Assembly (NCBI RefSeq): GCF_002165305.2 | Contig: NZ_CP032286.1 | Coordinates: 1,054,001 to 1,118,000 of the forward strand | Source: Acinetobacter sp. WCHA55 | GTDB lineage: Bacteria; Pseudomonadota; Gammaproteobacteria; Pseudomonadales; Moraxellaceae | Direction of reading: 5' to 3' | DNA: 64,000 bases | Shown: positions 48,644-57,810 of the stretch, piece after piece | Position numbering within the stretch: the first letter of the stretch is position 1 | Layout of the letters: each line of letters begins with the position of its first letter | Made by a program: the position numbers and the translations under genes | The notes under the pieces: model-generated | Told to the model about the DNA's origin: nothing | Database searches by the model: none | The model's input: only the letters and a program-made list of their open reading frames with translations

Positions 48644-48679
48644 CACGAACATCCTTGTCATTTTTATTGTTGTGGAGGA

Positions 48680-49852
48680 TTAAGCTGTTTCATTAAACAG
48701 TTCACGGCCAATCAACATACGGCGAATTTCAGAAGTTCCCGCGCCAATTTCATAGAGTTTTGCATCGCGCCATAGACGGCCTGCAGAAAATTCATTGATA
48801 TAGCCATTTCCACCCAAGGTCTGAATGGTTTCACCTGCCATCCAAGTGGCTTTTTCCGCAGCATATAAAATTGCACTGGCTGCATCTTTACGTAGGCTAC
48901 GGCTATGGTCAGCCTTGTCGCACTCAGCACCCACAGCATAGACAAGTGCTTTACACGCCAACCAAGTCGAATACATGTCGGCAATTTTACCTTGCATTAG
49001 CTGGAATTCACCGAGCGCTTGACCGAATTGTTTACGGTCATGGATATACGGAATCACGGTATCCATGCAGGCATCCATAATGCCTAAAGGACCTGCGCTT
49101 AAAACAGCACGTTCGTAGTCTAAACCGCTCATGAGCACTTTCGTGCCGTTTCCTACACCGCCCATCACGTTTTCTTTTGGCACTTTCACATTGTCAAAGA
49201 ACAAGGGGTAAGTGTTCGAACCTCGCATACCCAACTTGTCTAAATGTGTGCCATGACTAAAACCTTCCATGCCTTTTTCTACAAGGAAAGCCGTCATGCC
49301 TTTAGCACCTGCATGCAAATCCGTTTTGGCATACACCACAAGCACATCGGCATCGCCACCATTGGTGATCCACATTTTTGAACCATTCAATAGAAAGTGA
49401 TCGCCACAATCTTCAGCTTTGAGTTTCATGCTGACTACGTCTGAGCCTGCATTCGGTTCAGACATGGCAAGTGCACCGACGTATTCACCTGAAATTAGCT
49501 TTGGTAAATAACGTTGTTTTTGTTCCACGCTGCCGTTTCGGTTAATTTGATTCACACATAGGTTAGAATGTGCACCATAAGAAAGACCTATCGAAGCTGA
49601 AGCACGTGAGATTTCTTGCATGGCAATGATATGCGCTAAATAACCTAGGCCTGTACCGCCATATTCTTCACCGACGGTCAAACCGAGTAAGCCCATATCA
49701 CCAAACTTTTTCCACAACTGAGCTGGAAATTCGTTGTTTTGATCGACTTGTTGAGCAATCGGGGTAATTTCTTTGGCACAAAAAGCCGCAACAGAATCAC
49801 GCAGTGCAATGAGTGTTTCATCTAAACCGAAACTTAAGCTTTTTAGGGTCAT
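48680..49852 (-). CDS. liuA: Isovaleryl-CoA dehydrogenase
   Basis: A 390-residue FAD acyl-CoA dehydrogenase, first enzyme of the locus. [11 protein letters not shown] and W-I-T-N-G-G-D-A-D form the FAD/substrate site, and [10 protein letters not shown] carries the glutamate at the position used by isovaleryl-CoA dehydrogenases. The end has Q-T-L-G-G-N-G-Y. The start at M-T-L-K-S-L matches the family; an upstream start would add 25 atypical residues. A 148-base gap separates it from the divergent TetR gene. Confidence 0.95.
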   Translation of the reverse strand: MTLKSLSFGLDETLIALRDSVAAFCAKEITPIAQQVDQNNEFPAQLWKKFGDMGLLGLTVGEEYGGTGLGYLAHIIAMQEISRASASIGLSYGAHSNLCVNQINRNGSVEQKQRYLPKLISGEYVGALAMSEPNAGSDVVSMKLKAEDCGDHFLLNGSKMWITNGGDADVLVVYAKTDLHAGAKGMTAFLVEKGMEGFSHGTHLDKLGMRGSNTYPLFFDNVKVPKENVMGGVGNGTKVLMSGLDYERAVLSAGPLGIMDACMDTVIPYIHDRKQFGQALGEFQLMQGKIADMYSTWLACKALVYAVGAECDKADHSRSLRKDAASAILYAAEKATWMAGETIQTLGGNGYINEFSAGRLWRDAKLYEIGAGTSEIRRMLIGRELFNETA

Positions 49853-49942
49853 TTCTTCATTCGTCCTATGAGTGTATTTATTGTTCCTGATAAAGCATTT
49901 TTGTTGTGCTTGATTTTTACAATACATCGAATTTTTAAAAAA

Positions 49943-49958
49943 GTGAACTAAAATTCAC
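49943..49958. promoter_or_regulatory. Candidate operator in the liuA-regulator gap
   Basis: The palindrome GTGAA-CTAAAA-TTCAC lies between liuA and the divergent TetR gene. A partly related TTGATTTACAATTCA follows at once. Its place and symmetry suit a regulator site for both transcription units. Confidence 0.5.
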
Positions 49959-50000
49959 AAATTGATTTACAATTCATTTTATCTGGTTGAGAATAGAATT

Positions 50001-50630
50001 ATGAGTTATAAAAGATCATCGTTGATGCAAGAGCGAATGGAACAAAATCGGGAAGCGATTTTGCAATCCGCTCGTGAACTTATTGCTCAAGGGGGGATTA
50101 AAGACGCGCAAATTCAAGCAATTGCTGAACGTGCAGGTGTTTCCAGTGGCTTGGTGTATCGATACTTCGATAACAAAAGCCAAGTGTTAATTGAGGTTTT
50201 GTCTGAGGCCATTCAGCATGAGGTGAAAATTTTGAACCACATTGCTGAAAGTGATGAGCTAACGTCAAAACAGAAATTAGACAAAGCGGTGACCACGTTT
50301 GTGAAGCGTGCCATGAATAGCCCCCAACTTGCGTATTCACTCATGTTTGAACCAGTCGATGCTGAGTTAGAGCATGAACGTTTTCGCAGTAAACAGCTGA
50401 TTAAACAGAGCATCAAAGAAATACTGGCCGCAGGGAAAATTAACGGTGAGTTTGGATTTGAAGATTTAAATACCGCAGCACTTTGTGTGGTCGGTGCTAT
50501 GACTTTTGTGGTGATTGAGCCTTTAAATCCGTCTCGAAATGTGATGTTTGATCAAAACTATAAAGACTACTTTGTGAAACAAATTGCCGAATTTTGTGTC
50601 AATGCGGTTCATGTTCAGGAGGAAAAATAG
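50001..50630 (+). CDS. TetR-family regulator of the leucine locus
   Basis: A 209-residue regulator from ATG 50001 (GAGA upstream). The N-terminal helix-turn-helix reads I-A-E-R-A-G-V-S-S-G-L-V-Y-R-Y-F-D-N-K. The C-terminal ligand domain is about 140 residues. Pseudomonad liu clusters use a MerR-type LiuR, so a TetR protein here is a different solution. It is divergent from liuA and upstream of the acyl-CoA synthetase, and probably represses both, released by an acyl-CoA (inference). Confidence 0.88.
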   Translation: MSYKRSSLMQERMEQNREAILQSARELIAQGGIKDAQIQAIAERAGVSSGLVYRYFDNKSQVLIEVLSEAIQHEVKILNHIAESDELTSKQKLDKAVTTFVKRAMNSPQLAYSLMFEPVDAELEHERFRSKQLIKQSIKEILAAGKINGEFGFEDLNTAALCVVGAMTFVVIEPLNPSRNVMFDQNYKDYFVKQIAEFCVNAVHVQEEK

Positions 50631-50729
50631 TAGCAGGTGTGAACACAAAGGTTTGGTGTTTGAAAGGAAGTAGTCATAGAAAATTAAATTTGAATAACAA
50701 GATGATAATGAATCAAGGAGATCGATTCG

Positions 50730-52418
50730 ATGACACAAGAACGGTTAAGTTATGCCTATGGAACGAGCAGTCAGCCCCTATTGGGAATGACAATTGGTGA
50801 GCAATTTGATCAGGCTTGTCAGCAGTATGCGGAACAAGATGCTGTTGTCAGCCTGCATCAAAATGTCAGACTCACATATAAGGAATTACAAACGCAGGTC
50901 AATGCATTTGCCTGTAGTTTACTGAAACTGGGCTTGAAAAAAGGCGATCGACTTGCGATTTGGTCACCGAACTGCGTGGAATGGACGATTACTCAGTTTG
51001 CTGCGTTTAAAGCGGGCATCATTTTAGTCAACTTGAACACAGCATATAAGAGTAGTGAACTCGAATATGTATTGAATAAAGTCTCTTGTAAGGGCTTGGT
51101 CATTGCATCGCAGTTTAAAAGTACAAATTACCAAGATATTTTAATGAAAATTGCACCTGAAATTAAAGGTGCTGAAAATAAAGTGTTAAAGGCAGAACGA
51201 CTGCCGCATTTGAAATATATTATTAAAATTGATGAAGAAGAACATACGGGTTTGCATCGTTTTAGCGACTTACTCACTCCCCCCAGCAAGAGACAGCTCA
51301 ATCAATTAGCGCTCGTTACAAGCGAGTCGCAGTTTGATGAAACTATCAATATCCAGTTTACTTCGGGCACCACGGGAAACCCGAAGGGCACAATGCTGAC
51401 ACATAATAATATTTTAAATAATGGTTATTTTGTTGGTGAAGCCATTCATTTAAGTCCCGCCGATCGAGTCTGTATTTCTGTACCGCTTTTTCACTGCTTC
51501 GGTATGGTGATGGGTAATTTAGCCTGCATTACACATGGTTCAACCATGGTCTATCCATCGGCGGTGTTCAATCCTTTAGAAACCTTAAAAGCCATTCAGC
51601 AAGAACAATGTACGGCTGCATACGGTGTACCGACCATGTTCATTGCTATTTTAGAGCATGAACAGTTTGATGACTTTGATCTTTCCAGTTTACGTACAGG
51701 CATTATGGCGGGCAGTCCGTGCCCACGTGAAATTATGCAACGTGTCATCGACCGTATGCACATGTCCGAAATTACCATTTGCTATGGCATGACTGAAACG
51801 GCACCTGTGAGTGCACAAAGTTCAACTTCAGATTCAGTTGAACAACGAGTCGGGACCGTAGGGCGCGTCCATCCACATCTTGAAATTAAAATTGTAGATG
51901 AACAAGGCAAAGTTGTGCCACGTGGTCAGTTGGGTGAACTGTGTGTACGTGGCTATTCGGTAATGTTGGGGTATTGGGAAGACCATGAAAAGTCGCAAGA
52001 AGTGATTGATTCAGCACGTTGGATGCATACGGGCGACATCGCAGAAATGGATGAAGCTGGTTTTGTGAAAATTAAAGGCCGAATTAAGGATGTGGTCATT
52101 CGTGGCGGAGAAAATTTATTTCCGAAAGAAATCGAAGACTTTTTATATACCCATCCCGATGTCAGCGATGTCCAAGTCATTGGTCTGCCAGATGCACGTT
52201 ATGGTGAAGAATTATGTGCTTGTATTATTTTACATGAGCATCATGACATTACTGAAGAGTCGATCCGTCAGTACTGTGCGGAACATATTTCACACAATAA
52301 AGTCCCGCGTTATGTCCGGTTCTTTAATGAGTTCCCAATGACGGCATCAGGCAAAGCGCAGAAGTTTAAATTGCAGGAATTTATGCGTAATGAACTGGAT
52401 TTGAAAGAAATCGCATAA
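50730..52418 (+). CDS. AMP-forming acyl-CoA synthetase
   Basis: A 562-residue ligase that activates a carboxylic acid with ATP and CoA. The P-loop T-S-G-T-T-G-N-P-K-G-T, Y-G-M-T-E-T-A-P-V-S, W-M-H-T-G-D-I-A and the catalytic lysine in S-G-K-A-Q-K-F are intact. Overall shape fits medium/branched-chain ligases of the FadD/MenE-like group. In the leucine locus it could activate isovalerate or another branched acid, feeding liuA. Acetoacetate activation is less likely because the CoA-transferase covers that. AAGGAG lies nine bases upstream. Confidence 0.88.
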   Translation: MTQERLSYAYGTSSQPLLGMTIGEQFDQACQQYAEQDAVVSLHQNVRLTYKELQTQVNAFACSLLKLGLKKGDRLAIWSPNCVEWTITQFAAFKAGIILVNLNTAYKSSELEYVLNKVSCKGLVIASQFKSTNYQDILMKIAPEIKGAENKVLKAERLPHLKYIIKIDEEEHTGLHRFSDLLTPPSKRQLNQLALVTSESQFDETINIQFTSGTTGNPKGTMLTHNNILNNGYFVGEAIHLSPADRVCISVPLFHCFGMVMGNLACITHGSTMVYPSAVFNPLETLKAIQQEQCTAAYGVPTMFIAILEHEQFDDFDLSSLRTGIMAGSPCPREIMQRVIDRMHMSEITICYGMTETAPVSAQSSTSDSVEQRVGTVGRVHPHLEIKIVDEQGKVVPRGQLGELCVRGYSVMLGYWEDHEKSQEVIDSARWMHTGDIAEMDEAGFVKIKGRIKDVVIRGGENLFPKEIEDFLYTHPDVSDVQVIGLPDARYGEELCACIILHEHHDITEESIRQYCAEHISHNKVPRYVRFFNEFPMTASGKAQKFKLQEFMRNELDLKEIA

Positions 52419-52427
52419 GGTTGAAGA

Positions 52428-52467
52428 CGGACTTTCCTTTGCTGGGTTTAAGCCAAAGGAAAGTCCG
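52428..52467. repeat. Perfect 14-bp inverted repeat upstream of bioB
   Basis: The arms 52428-52441 and 52454-52467 pair perfectly around a 12-base loop. It starts nine bases after the synthetase stop and ends 25 bases before bioB. No T-run follows, so it is not a standard terminator. Confidence 0.65.
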
Positions 52468-52492
52468 AAGTGAAAAGCAAAAGGAATAGCAT

Positions 52493-53485
52493 ATGCATTT
52501 GAGAAATGATTGGACTCGCGCTGAAATACAAGCACTCTACCAACAGCCTTTTTTAGATTTGGTCTTTCAAGCACAGCAAATTCATCGTCAGTACTTTGAC
52601 GCGAATGCGATTCAAGTCAGTACTTTACTGTCGATCAAAACAGGAAAATGCCCTGAAGACTGCAAATACTGTTCACAGTCTGCGCGTTATGACTCAAAGC
52701 TTGAAGCTGAAAAAAGAATTGCGGTTGAAAAGGTGATTCGAGAAGCCCAGCAGGCGAAGGCCTCTGGTTCTACTCGGTTTTGTATGGGCGCGGCATGGCG
52801 AAACCCACATGAGCGGGATATGCCTTATGTTTTGGATATGGTGCGTGAAGTCAAAGCACTGGGTTTAGAAACCTGTATGACGCTAGGCATGCTGAATGCC
52901 TCTCAAGCTGAACGTTTAAAGGGTGCAGGACTCGAGTATTACAACCATAACTTAGACACGTCGCGTGAATACTACCCAAATGTGATTAGTACCCGAAGTT
53001 TTGACGACCGTCTAGATACCTTAAGTCATGTTCGAGAAGCAGGTTTAAAAGTGTGTAGTGGCGGGATTGTTGGCTTAGGTGAAGAGACCAAAGATCGAAT
53101 TGGGTTATTGTTTGAATTGGCGACTTTACCGATACATCCTGAATCAGTGCCGATCAACATGTTGGTCCCAATGCAAGGCACGCCTTTGGAAGAAGTTGAA
53201 AAGTTGGATGTAACCGAGTGGATTCGCACTATTGCGGTAGCACGCATCATTATGCCGAAAAGCTATATTCGTCTGTCTGCGGGACGTGAATCGTTGTCCG
53301 ATGCCGATCAAGCTTTGGCTTTTATGGCAGGTGCAAATTCACTGTTTTCAGGTGAAAAATTGTTGACTACGCCAAATATTGCTGAGGGGAAGGATCAACA
53401 ACTCTTTCAAAAACTGGGTCTACATGCAGAAAAAGCCAAACCGCAACTTGCTGAGTTAACGGTCGATGCTATGGCTGTGGCTTAA
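52493..53485 (+). CDS. bioB: Biotin synthase
   Basis: A 330-residue radical-SAM enzyme that inserts sulfur into dethiobiotin. The cluster motif is C53-P-E-D-C57-K-Y-C60-S-Q-S-A-R-Y, and [15 protein letters not shown] and [11 protein letters not shown] follow. AAGGA precedes the ATG. No other bio gene is adjacent. Biotin is the cofactor of the carboxylase encoded 6 kb away, but the link is only positional. Confidence 0.97.
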   Translation: MHLRNDWTRAEIQALYQQPFLDLVFQAQQIHRQYFDANAIQVSTLLSIKTGKCPEDCKYCSQSARYDSKLEAEKRIAVEKVIREAQQAKASGSTRFCMGAAWRNPHERDMPYVLDMVREVKALGLETCMTLGMLNASQAERLKGAGLEYYNHNLDTSREYYPNVISTRSFDDRLDTLSHVREAGLKVCSGGIVGLGEETKDRIGLLFELATLPIHPESVPINMLVPMQGTPLEEVEKLDVTEWIRTIAVARIIMPKSYIRLSAGRESLSDADQALAFMAGANSLFSGEKLLTTPNIAEGKDQQLFQKLGLHAEKAKPQLAELTVDAMAVA

Positions 53486-53555
53486 GTGCTAGAACATGCA
53501 GTCATGAAAGTGTAGATTTAGGGCGACGATTAAAAATAGATGAGTGAAGAATAAA

Positions 53556-54230
53556 ATGGCGAAAGACTTTCAGAGTCAAACTGTAGTGGATGGTTATGAT
53601 GAACATATTCGTAAGCTCATTCCAGGTTATGAATTGGTTCATTTACAAATTCAAGCCATTTTAAAAACACATTTATCAGAACATGCGCATGTATTAATTG
53701 TGGGCTGTGGCACAGGCTATGAGCTTTCATATTTGTTGGCGCAGCATCCGACGTGGAGTTTTACCGCTGTTGATCCATCGTTGACCATGATTGAAAAAGC
53801 ACAACAGTTATTGAGCGCGACCCAGAGTGATTTAACACGGGTTCGGTTTGTCCATGGTGATACGACGGCATTACAGGAAAGTGCACAGTTTGATGCAGCA
53901 TTAGCCATATTGGTGGCGCATTTTATTCCACTTGAAGCAAAGCCATTCTTCTTTGCCGATATTTTACGCTGTCTTAAAACACAAGCCATTTTACTCAGCT
54001 ATGACCTGATGAGCTCTAGTCATGAAACTGAACTCAAGGTTTTACAAACCTTATGTCAGAACAATGGTTTGACGGTGGTACAGAGTGAAAAAATGATTGA
54101 GCGCCTACAACAAGATTTTTACCTGATATCTGCCAACCAGATGCGAGAGCTACTGAGTAAAGTTGGATTTCATGAAGTACGAACTTATAGTCAACTGTTG
54201 AATTATTATGGTTTTTTTGCACAAAGATAA
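53556..54230 (+). CDS. Class I SAM-dependent methyltransferase, CmoA-like
   Basis: A 224-residue Rossmann methyltransferase. V-D-G-Y-D-E-H-I-R-K-L-I-P-G-Y-E resembles the N-terminus of CmoA-type enzymes. The SAM motif is I-V-G-C-G-T-G-Y-E, with the acidic residue in A-V-D-P-S. Substrate unknown. It is not BioC-like despite its place next to bioB. An upstream GTG (53544) is an alternative start. Confidence 0.75.
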   Translation: MAKDFQSQTVVDGYDEHIRKLIPGYELVHLQIQAILKTHLSEHAHVLIVGCGTGYELSYLLAQHPTWSFTAVDPSLTMIEKAQQLLSATQSDLTRVRFVHGDTTALQESAQFDAALAILVAHFIPLEAKPFFFADILRCLKTQAILLSYDLMSSSHETELKVLQTLCQNNGLTVVQSEKMIERLQQDFYLISANQMRELLSKVGFHEVRTYSQLLNYYGFFAQR

Positions 54231-54282
54231 AACCCAATGGCAGTAAAAAATACATTTTAAAGATAAGAATGAAGGAATACAC

Positions 54283-55080
54283 ATGGCAGCCTATTATCAA
54301 CTTTTAAATCGTGAACAGCACAGTGATGGGAGCTGTACGGCGTCTTATCTTTCCAATATTCATGCACAAGGCGCATGGAATCCGCATGAACAGCATATGG
54401 CACCTGCAACAGGGGTTTTGTGTGCAGAGTTAGAGCAGTTTCAACCACGCAATGAGATGCGTATTGGACGAGTGAGTTTAGATATTTTTGGACTGATCGC
54501 TTTTGGTGAGTTTACAGTGCATACCCGTGTCATTCGTGCTGGAAAAACCATTGAACTGATTGAGGCGGAAATGCAGGCAAACGGCAGGACCTGTATTGTG
54601 GCTCGTGCTTGGAAAATGATGAAGCAAGATACCAGTGCAATTGCAGGGCTGGAAGATCAATCCATTGTACATCCTGAAACTTTGGCGGTTTGGGATGGGA
54701 TGAAATATTGGCCGGGTGGCTATATCCAGAGTATTGAGACACGTGCGGCAGAAGGGCACCGTGCTGGTAAAGGCATTGTCTGGTTACATAATGATTTGGA
54801 TATGGTGGAAGCTCAGCAAACATCAAGTTTTGTGCGCTTACTGGGGATGGTGGATACAGCCAACGGTATTGTGCCACGTCAAAATCCAGCATCTGGATGG
54901 GGTTTTCCCAATTTAGACTTGCAACTGCATTTATACCGTTTACCCCAAGGGAAATGGTTAGGTTTGGAAGCGACTCAGCAATATGGTGATGATGGTATTG
55001 GCTTAACCAGTGCAGTTTTACACGATGAGCAAGGGCCATTTGGCCGTAGTGAACAGATTTTGACTCTGCGTAAGTTTTAG
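54283..55080 (+). CDS. Acyl-CoA thioesterase-like double-hotdog protein
   Basis: A 265-residue soluble protein. The length, the R-V-S-L-D-I-F-G and G-E-F-T-V-H-T-R-V-I-R-A-G-K-T-I strands, and Y-G-D-D-G-I-G-L-T-S-A-V-L-H-D-E in the C-terminal half match the TesB-like 'thioesterase family protein' group (double hotdog fold). The acyl substrate cannot be read. GAAGGAA precedes the start. Followed by a terminator. Confidence 0.78.
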   Translation: MAAYYQLLNREQHSDGSCTASYLSNIHAQGAWNPHEQHMAPATGVLCAELEQFQPRNEMRIGRVSLDIFGLIAFGEFTVHTRVIRAGKTIELIEAEMQANGRTCIVARAWKMMKQDTSAIAGLEDQSIVHPETLAVWDGMKYWPGGYIQSIETRAAEGHRAGKGIVWLHNDLDMVEAQQTSSFVRLLGMVDTANGIVPRQNPASGWGFPNLDLQLHLYRLPQGKWLGLEATQQYGDDGIGLTSAVLHDEQGPFGRSEQILTLRKF

Positions 55081-55101
55081 TGGGTTAGTGTCAATCTAAT
55101 G

Positions 55102-55131
55102 AAAAGGATGAATTGCTTCATCCTTTTTTTA
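55102..55131 (+). terminator. Rho-independent terminator
   Basis: An 11-bp perfect stem (55102-55112 with 55117-55127) has a TTGC loop and a T-run, after the thioesterase gene. Confidence 0.88.
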
Positions 55132-55169
55132 TTGGCATGCTGTAGGCACTTTAAAATAGTGAAATCAAG

Positions 55170-55943
55170 ATGCGGATCAGTTTAATTGGAGCAGGGCGGG
55201 TGGCTCATCATTTGGCCAAAGCCCTGATGTCTCAGCATGAAATCATCAATATTTATAGCCGAAGCTTCGACAAAGCTGCGGATTTAGCGCAAGTCGCACA
55301 TGCAAAGGCGGTCAGTCATTTTAAGCAGTTAAATGCTGATGTTGATTTGGTGATGATTGCGGTAAGTGATCAGTCTATTCCGAGTGTAATTTCGGCATTG
55401 ACTGAATATCTGCCGAATGTTTTGATTGTACATACTTCGGGGAGTACAGCGCTTTCAGTTTTGGCGACGAAACATGCACGTGCAGGAGTTTTTTACCCCT
55501 TACAGACCTTTAGCCTAGAACGTGAAATTGATTGGTCAAATACACCGTTGTTTGTAGAAGCCACTGAAAATACGGATCTTCAAAGACTACATACACTGGC
55601 AGAAAGCCTGAGCCAACGCGTGTATAGTTACAGCTCCGCACAGCGTCTAAGTTTGCATTTAGCAGCCGTTTTTGCCTGTAATTTTAGTAATTATTGTTAT
55701 GACATGGCGAAACAAGTGGTGGATGCAGAGCAGGTCGATTTTAGTCTGTTGTACCCCTTGATTTTAGAAACCGCGCAGAAAAGCACACAGAATGACCCGA
55801 AGCAGATGCAAACTGGCCCTGCGATGCGTCAGGATCAGAATATTCTACAAATGCATCAACAGATGCTTGCGCAAGCTCAACGAGCGGATCTTGCTGAAGT
55901 ATATGCCTTAATGAGTCAGCAGATCAGTCAACGTCACAGTTAA
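55170..55943 (+). CDS. Rossmann-like/DUF2520 domain protein
   Basis: A 257-residue protein. The dinucleotide motif I-S-L-I-G-A-G-R-V-A-H-H lies at the N-terminus, V-H-T-S-G-S-T and F-Y-P-L-Q-T-F-S follow, and a helical C-terminal domain has A-A-V-F-A-C-N-F-S-N-Y and P-L-I-L-E-T-A-Q-K-S. This is the DUF2520 arrangement, similar to ketopantoate/F420-type reductases. The substrate is unknown. Single gene. Confidence 0.85.
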   Translation: MRISLIGAGRVAHHLAKALMSQHEIINIYSRSFDKAADLAQVAHAKAVSHFKQLNADVDLVMIAVSDQSIPSVISALTEYLPNVLIVHTSGSTALSVLATKHARAGVFYPLQTFSLEREIDWSNTPLFVEATENTDLQRLHTLAESLSQRVYSYSSAQRLSLHLAAVFACNFSNYCYDMAKQVVDAEQVDFSLLYPLILETAQKSTQNDPKQMQTGPAMRQDQNILQMHQQMLAQAQRADLAEVYALMSQQISQRHS

Positions 55944-55986
55944 CATTTAAAATAATAAACGAAAAAGCGAGTGACAAAGAACAAGC

Positions 55987-56012
55987 AAAGCCACTGAAAA
56001 CGTGGCTTTTTT
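55987..56012 (+). terminator. Rho-independent terminator
   Basis: An 8-bp stem (55987-55994 with 56002-56009) followed by a T-run ends the DUF2520 gene. Confidence 0.82.
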
Positions 56013-56066
56013 TATGCCTTAAGATTCGGTACAGTATTGCTTAAAATAAATACAAATAGAGGGTAT

Positions 56067-56852
56067 ATGCGTTCACATTCATTATTAGAACAAGTGCAGT
56101 GGAAAGATCTCGTTCAGTTAGGCCGTACCGATGTGATCAGTGAGTTATTTATTTCTTTACCGTGGTTGATTGTCTCTTTCATTTTTGCAAGTTTACAGTG
56201 GTATGTCTTGGCGCTGTTTTGCTCGTTTATGTTTTTCTTAACTGGGCTGAGACAAGTGCATAATGCCTTTCATTTTGCCTTAGGGATTAGCCGACCTGCG
56301 ACTCATTGGGTCATGTTTGTCTTAAGTATTATCATGCTCGGCTCGATGCATGCGGTACAAATTAATCATCTTCGACACCATCAGCATTGCATGCAGGACG
56401 AAGATATTGAAGCGAAAAGTGCAACCATGAAGTGGTGGCAAGCTTTACTTTTTGGCCCTATTTTTCCATGGATATTGCATAAAAAAGCCTTTGAGGTTGG
56501 GACTAAAACCCAGAAAAAATGGATGTCTGCTGAGCTGGTTGCCAATGTCATGGTATTGTTTTTGGTTTTTGTGATCTTGGATATCAGTATTTTAAAATAC
56601 CATGTCAGTGCCATGTTGATTGGACAATGCATGACGGCTTTTTTTGCGGTGTGGACGGTGCATCATGATACTGAAGATCATGTGTATATGGCGCGCACAG
56701 TGCGTAATGAGTTTAAACGGGTCGTAACCTACAACATGTTTTATCATGTGGAGCATCATTTATTTCCCGCAGTGCCGACACGACGTTTACATATTTTGGC
56801 AAAACGTTTGGATGAACATGATCCAACGGTTGAAATTCGGCATGTGTTCTAA
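56067..56852 (+). CDS. Fatty acid desaturase/hydroxylase-family membrane protein
   Basis: A 261-residue membrane protein with about four helices. The three histidine boxes of di-iron desaturases are visible: H-N-A-F-H, H-L-R-H-H-Q-H and H-V-E-H-H. A further H-H-D-T-E-D-H lies before the last box. The length is short for a desaturase (about 300-350 usual), but complete at the motif level. The ATG at 56067 follows GAGGG; a start ten codons earlier is less likely. Substrate unknown. Confidence 0.82.
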   Translation: MRSHSLLEQVQWKDLVQLGRTDVISELFISLPWLIVSFIFASLQWYVLALFCSFMFFLTGLRQVHNAFHFALGISRPATHWVMFVLSIIMLGSMHAVQINHLRHHQHCMQDEDIEAKSATMKWWQALLFGPIFPWILHKKAFEVGTKTQKKWMSAELVANVMVLFLVFVILDISILKYHVSAMLIGQCMTAFFAVWTVHHDTEDHVYMARTVRNEFKRVVTYNMFYHVEHHLFPAVPTRRLHILAKRLDEHDPTVEIRHVF

Positions 56853-56864
56853 CATTTTAAGCAT

Positions 56865-56893
56865 AAAAAATAGGGCACTCGGCCCTATTTTTT
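56865..56893. terminator. Bidirectional terminator before trmB
   Basis: A 12-bp perfect stem (56865-56876 with 56882-56893) has A6 and T6 ends between convergent genes. Confidence 0.9.
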
Positions 56894-56904
56894 GAATATA
56901 TAAA

Positions 56905-57621
56905 TTATTTTATTTTCTTAAATAAGAAGTCGTTGATCTTATGGCCTTCTTCGAGTCCACGACGTTCAAATTTAGTTTGTGGACGCCAGTCTGGGCGAGG
57001 GTAGCTGTTGCCTTTACCCGCCATATTTTCAAGATTTGGACGGTTATCGAGTACATCAATCATCCACTCTGCATACGGTTCCCAGTCTGTCGCTGCGTGG
57101 AATGTTCCACCCATTTCTAGCTTTTGCTCAACCAGTGGCATACGGTCATGCGACACGAAACGACGCTTGAAGTGACGTTTTTTCTGCCATGGGTCTGGGA
57201 AGTAGAGTTGCACAGCGTTGATGCTGTTGTCTGGCATTTCACGTAATACTTGAATGGCATCGGCATCTAACAGACGAAGATTGGTTAAACCTGCAATTCC
57301 AGCTTCATACACACATTGTGCGATCCCCGGAACATGCACTTCAATCCCGACATAGTTACGTTCAGGGTTGGCCTGCGCCATCAAGACCAATGAACGTCCC
57401 ATACCAAAGCCAATTTCAACTGTGAGCGGACGCTCTGGATGTTCAAACTGTTGGCGTAAGTCACCTACAGGATATTCCAAAATCATGTGACCATATTGTT
57501 CAAGCGCAGTGCGTTGCGAGGTATTCAGCGGAGATGAACGACGCATAAATGTCACAATTTCGCGGTGTTCATTTAAGTTGTCTAGCTCGACGACTTGCTG
57601 GTCTAATTGATCATTCGTCAT
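56905..57621 (-). CDS. trmB: tRNA (guanine-N7-)-methyltransferase
   Basis: A 238-residue enzyme that makes m7G46 in tRNA. E-I-G-F-G-M-G-R-S-L binds SAM, Y-V-G-I-E-V-H follows, and V-Q-L-Y-F-P-D-P-W-Q-K-K-R-H is the TrmB signature. The start at M-T-N-D-Q-L-D is preferred over an upstream one that adds 20 residues. Divergent from the nuclease gene. Confidence 0.97.
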   Translation of the reverse strand: MTNDQLDQQVVELDNLNEHREIVTFMRRSSPLNTSQRTALEQYGHMILEYPVGDLRQQFEHPERPLTVEIGFGMGRSLVLMAQANPERNYVGIEVHVPGIAQCVYEAGIAGLTNLRLLDADAIQVLREMPDNSINAVQLYFPDPWQKKRHFKRRFVSHDRMPLVEQKLEMGGTFHAATDWEPYAEWMIDVLDNRPNLENMAGKGNSYPRPDWRPQTKFERRGLEEGHKINDFLFKKIK

Positions 57622-57810
57622 AATTTTGGCAGATGTAGAAATTCGAAAGCGGTATTGTAAGTCCTGAGCAGGACAAGTCAAATTTTTTACTCAGAATTTA
57701 TCAAATTCAGCACCATTAAGTTTGTGCAGCCTAGAAACTGTCATCATTTATTAATCACGATGTAACGAATAAAAATTAACCTGCCATCTGATTTAACCAA
57801 CTGATAAAAA

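Noticed and set aside
53556..54230. BioC (biotin pathway methyltransferase) next to bioB
   Set aside because: The N-terminal region resembles CmoA-type enzymes and lacks the BioC pattern; adjacency alone is not enough.
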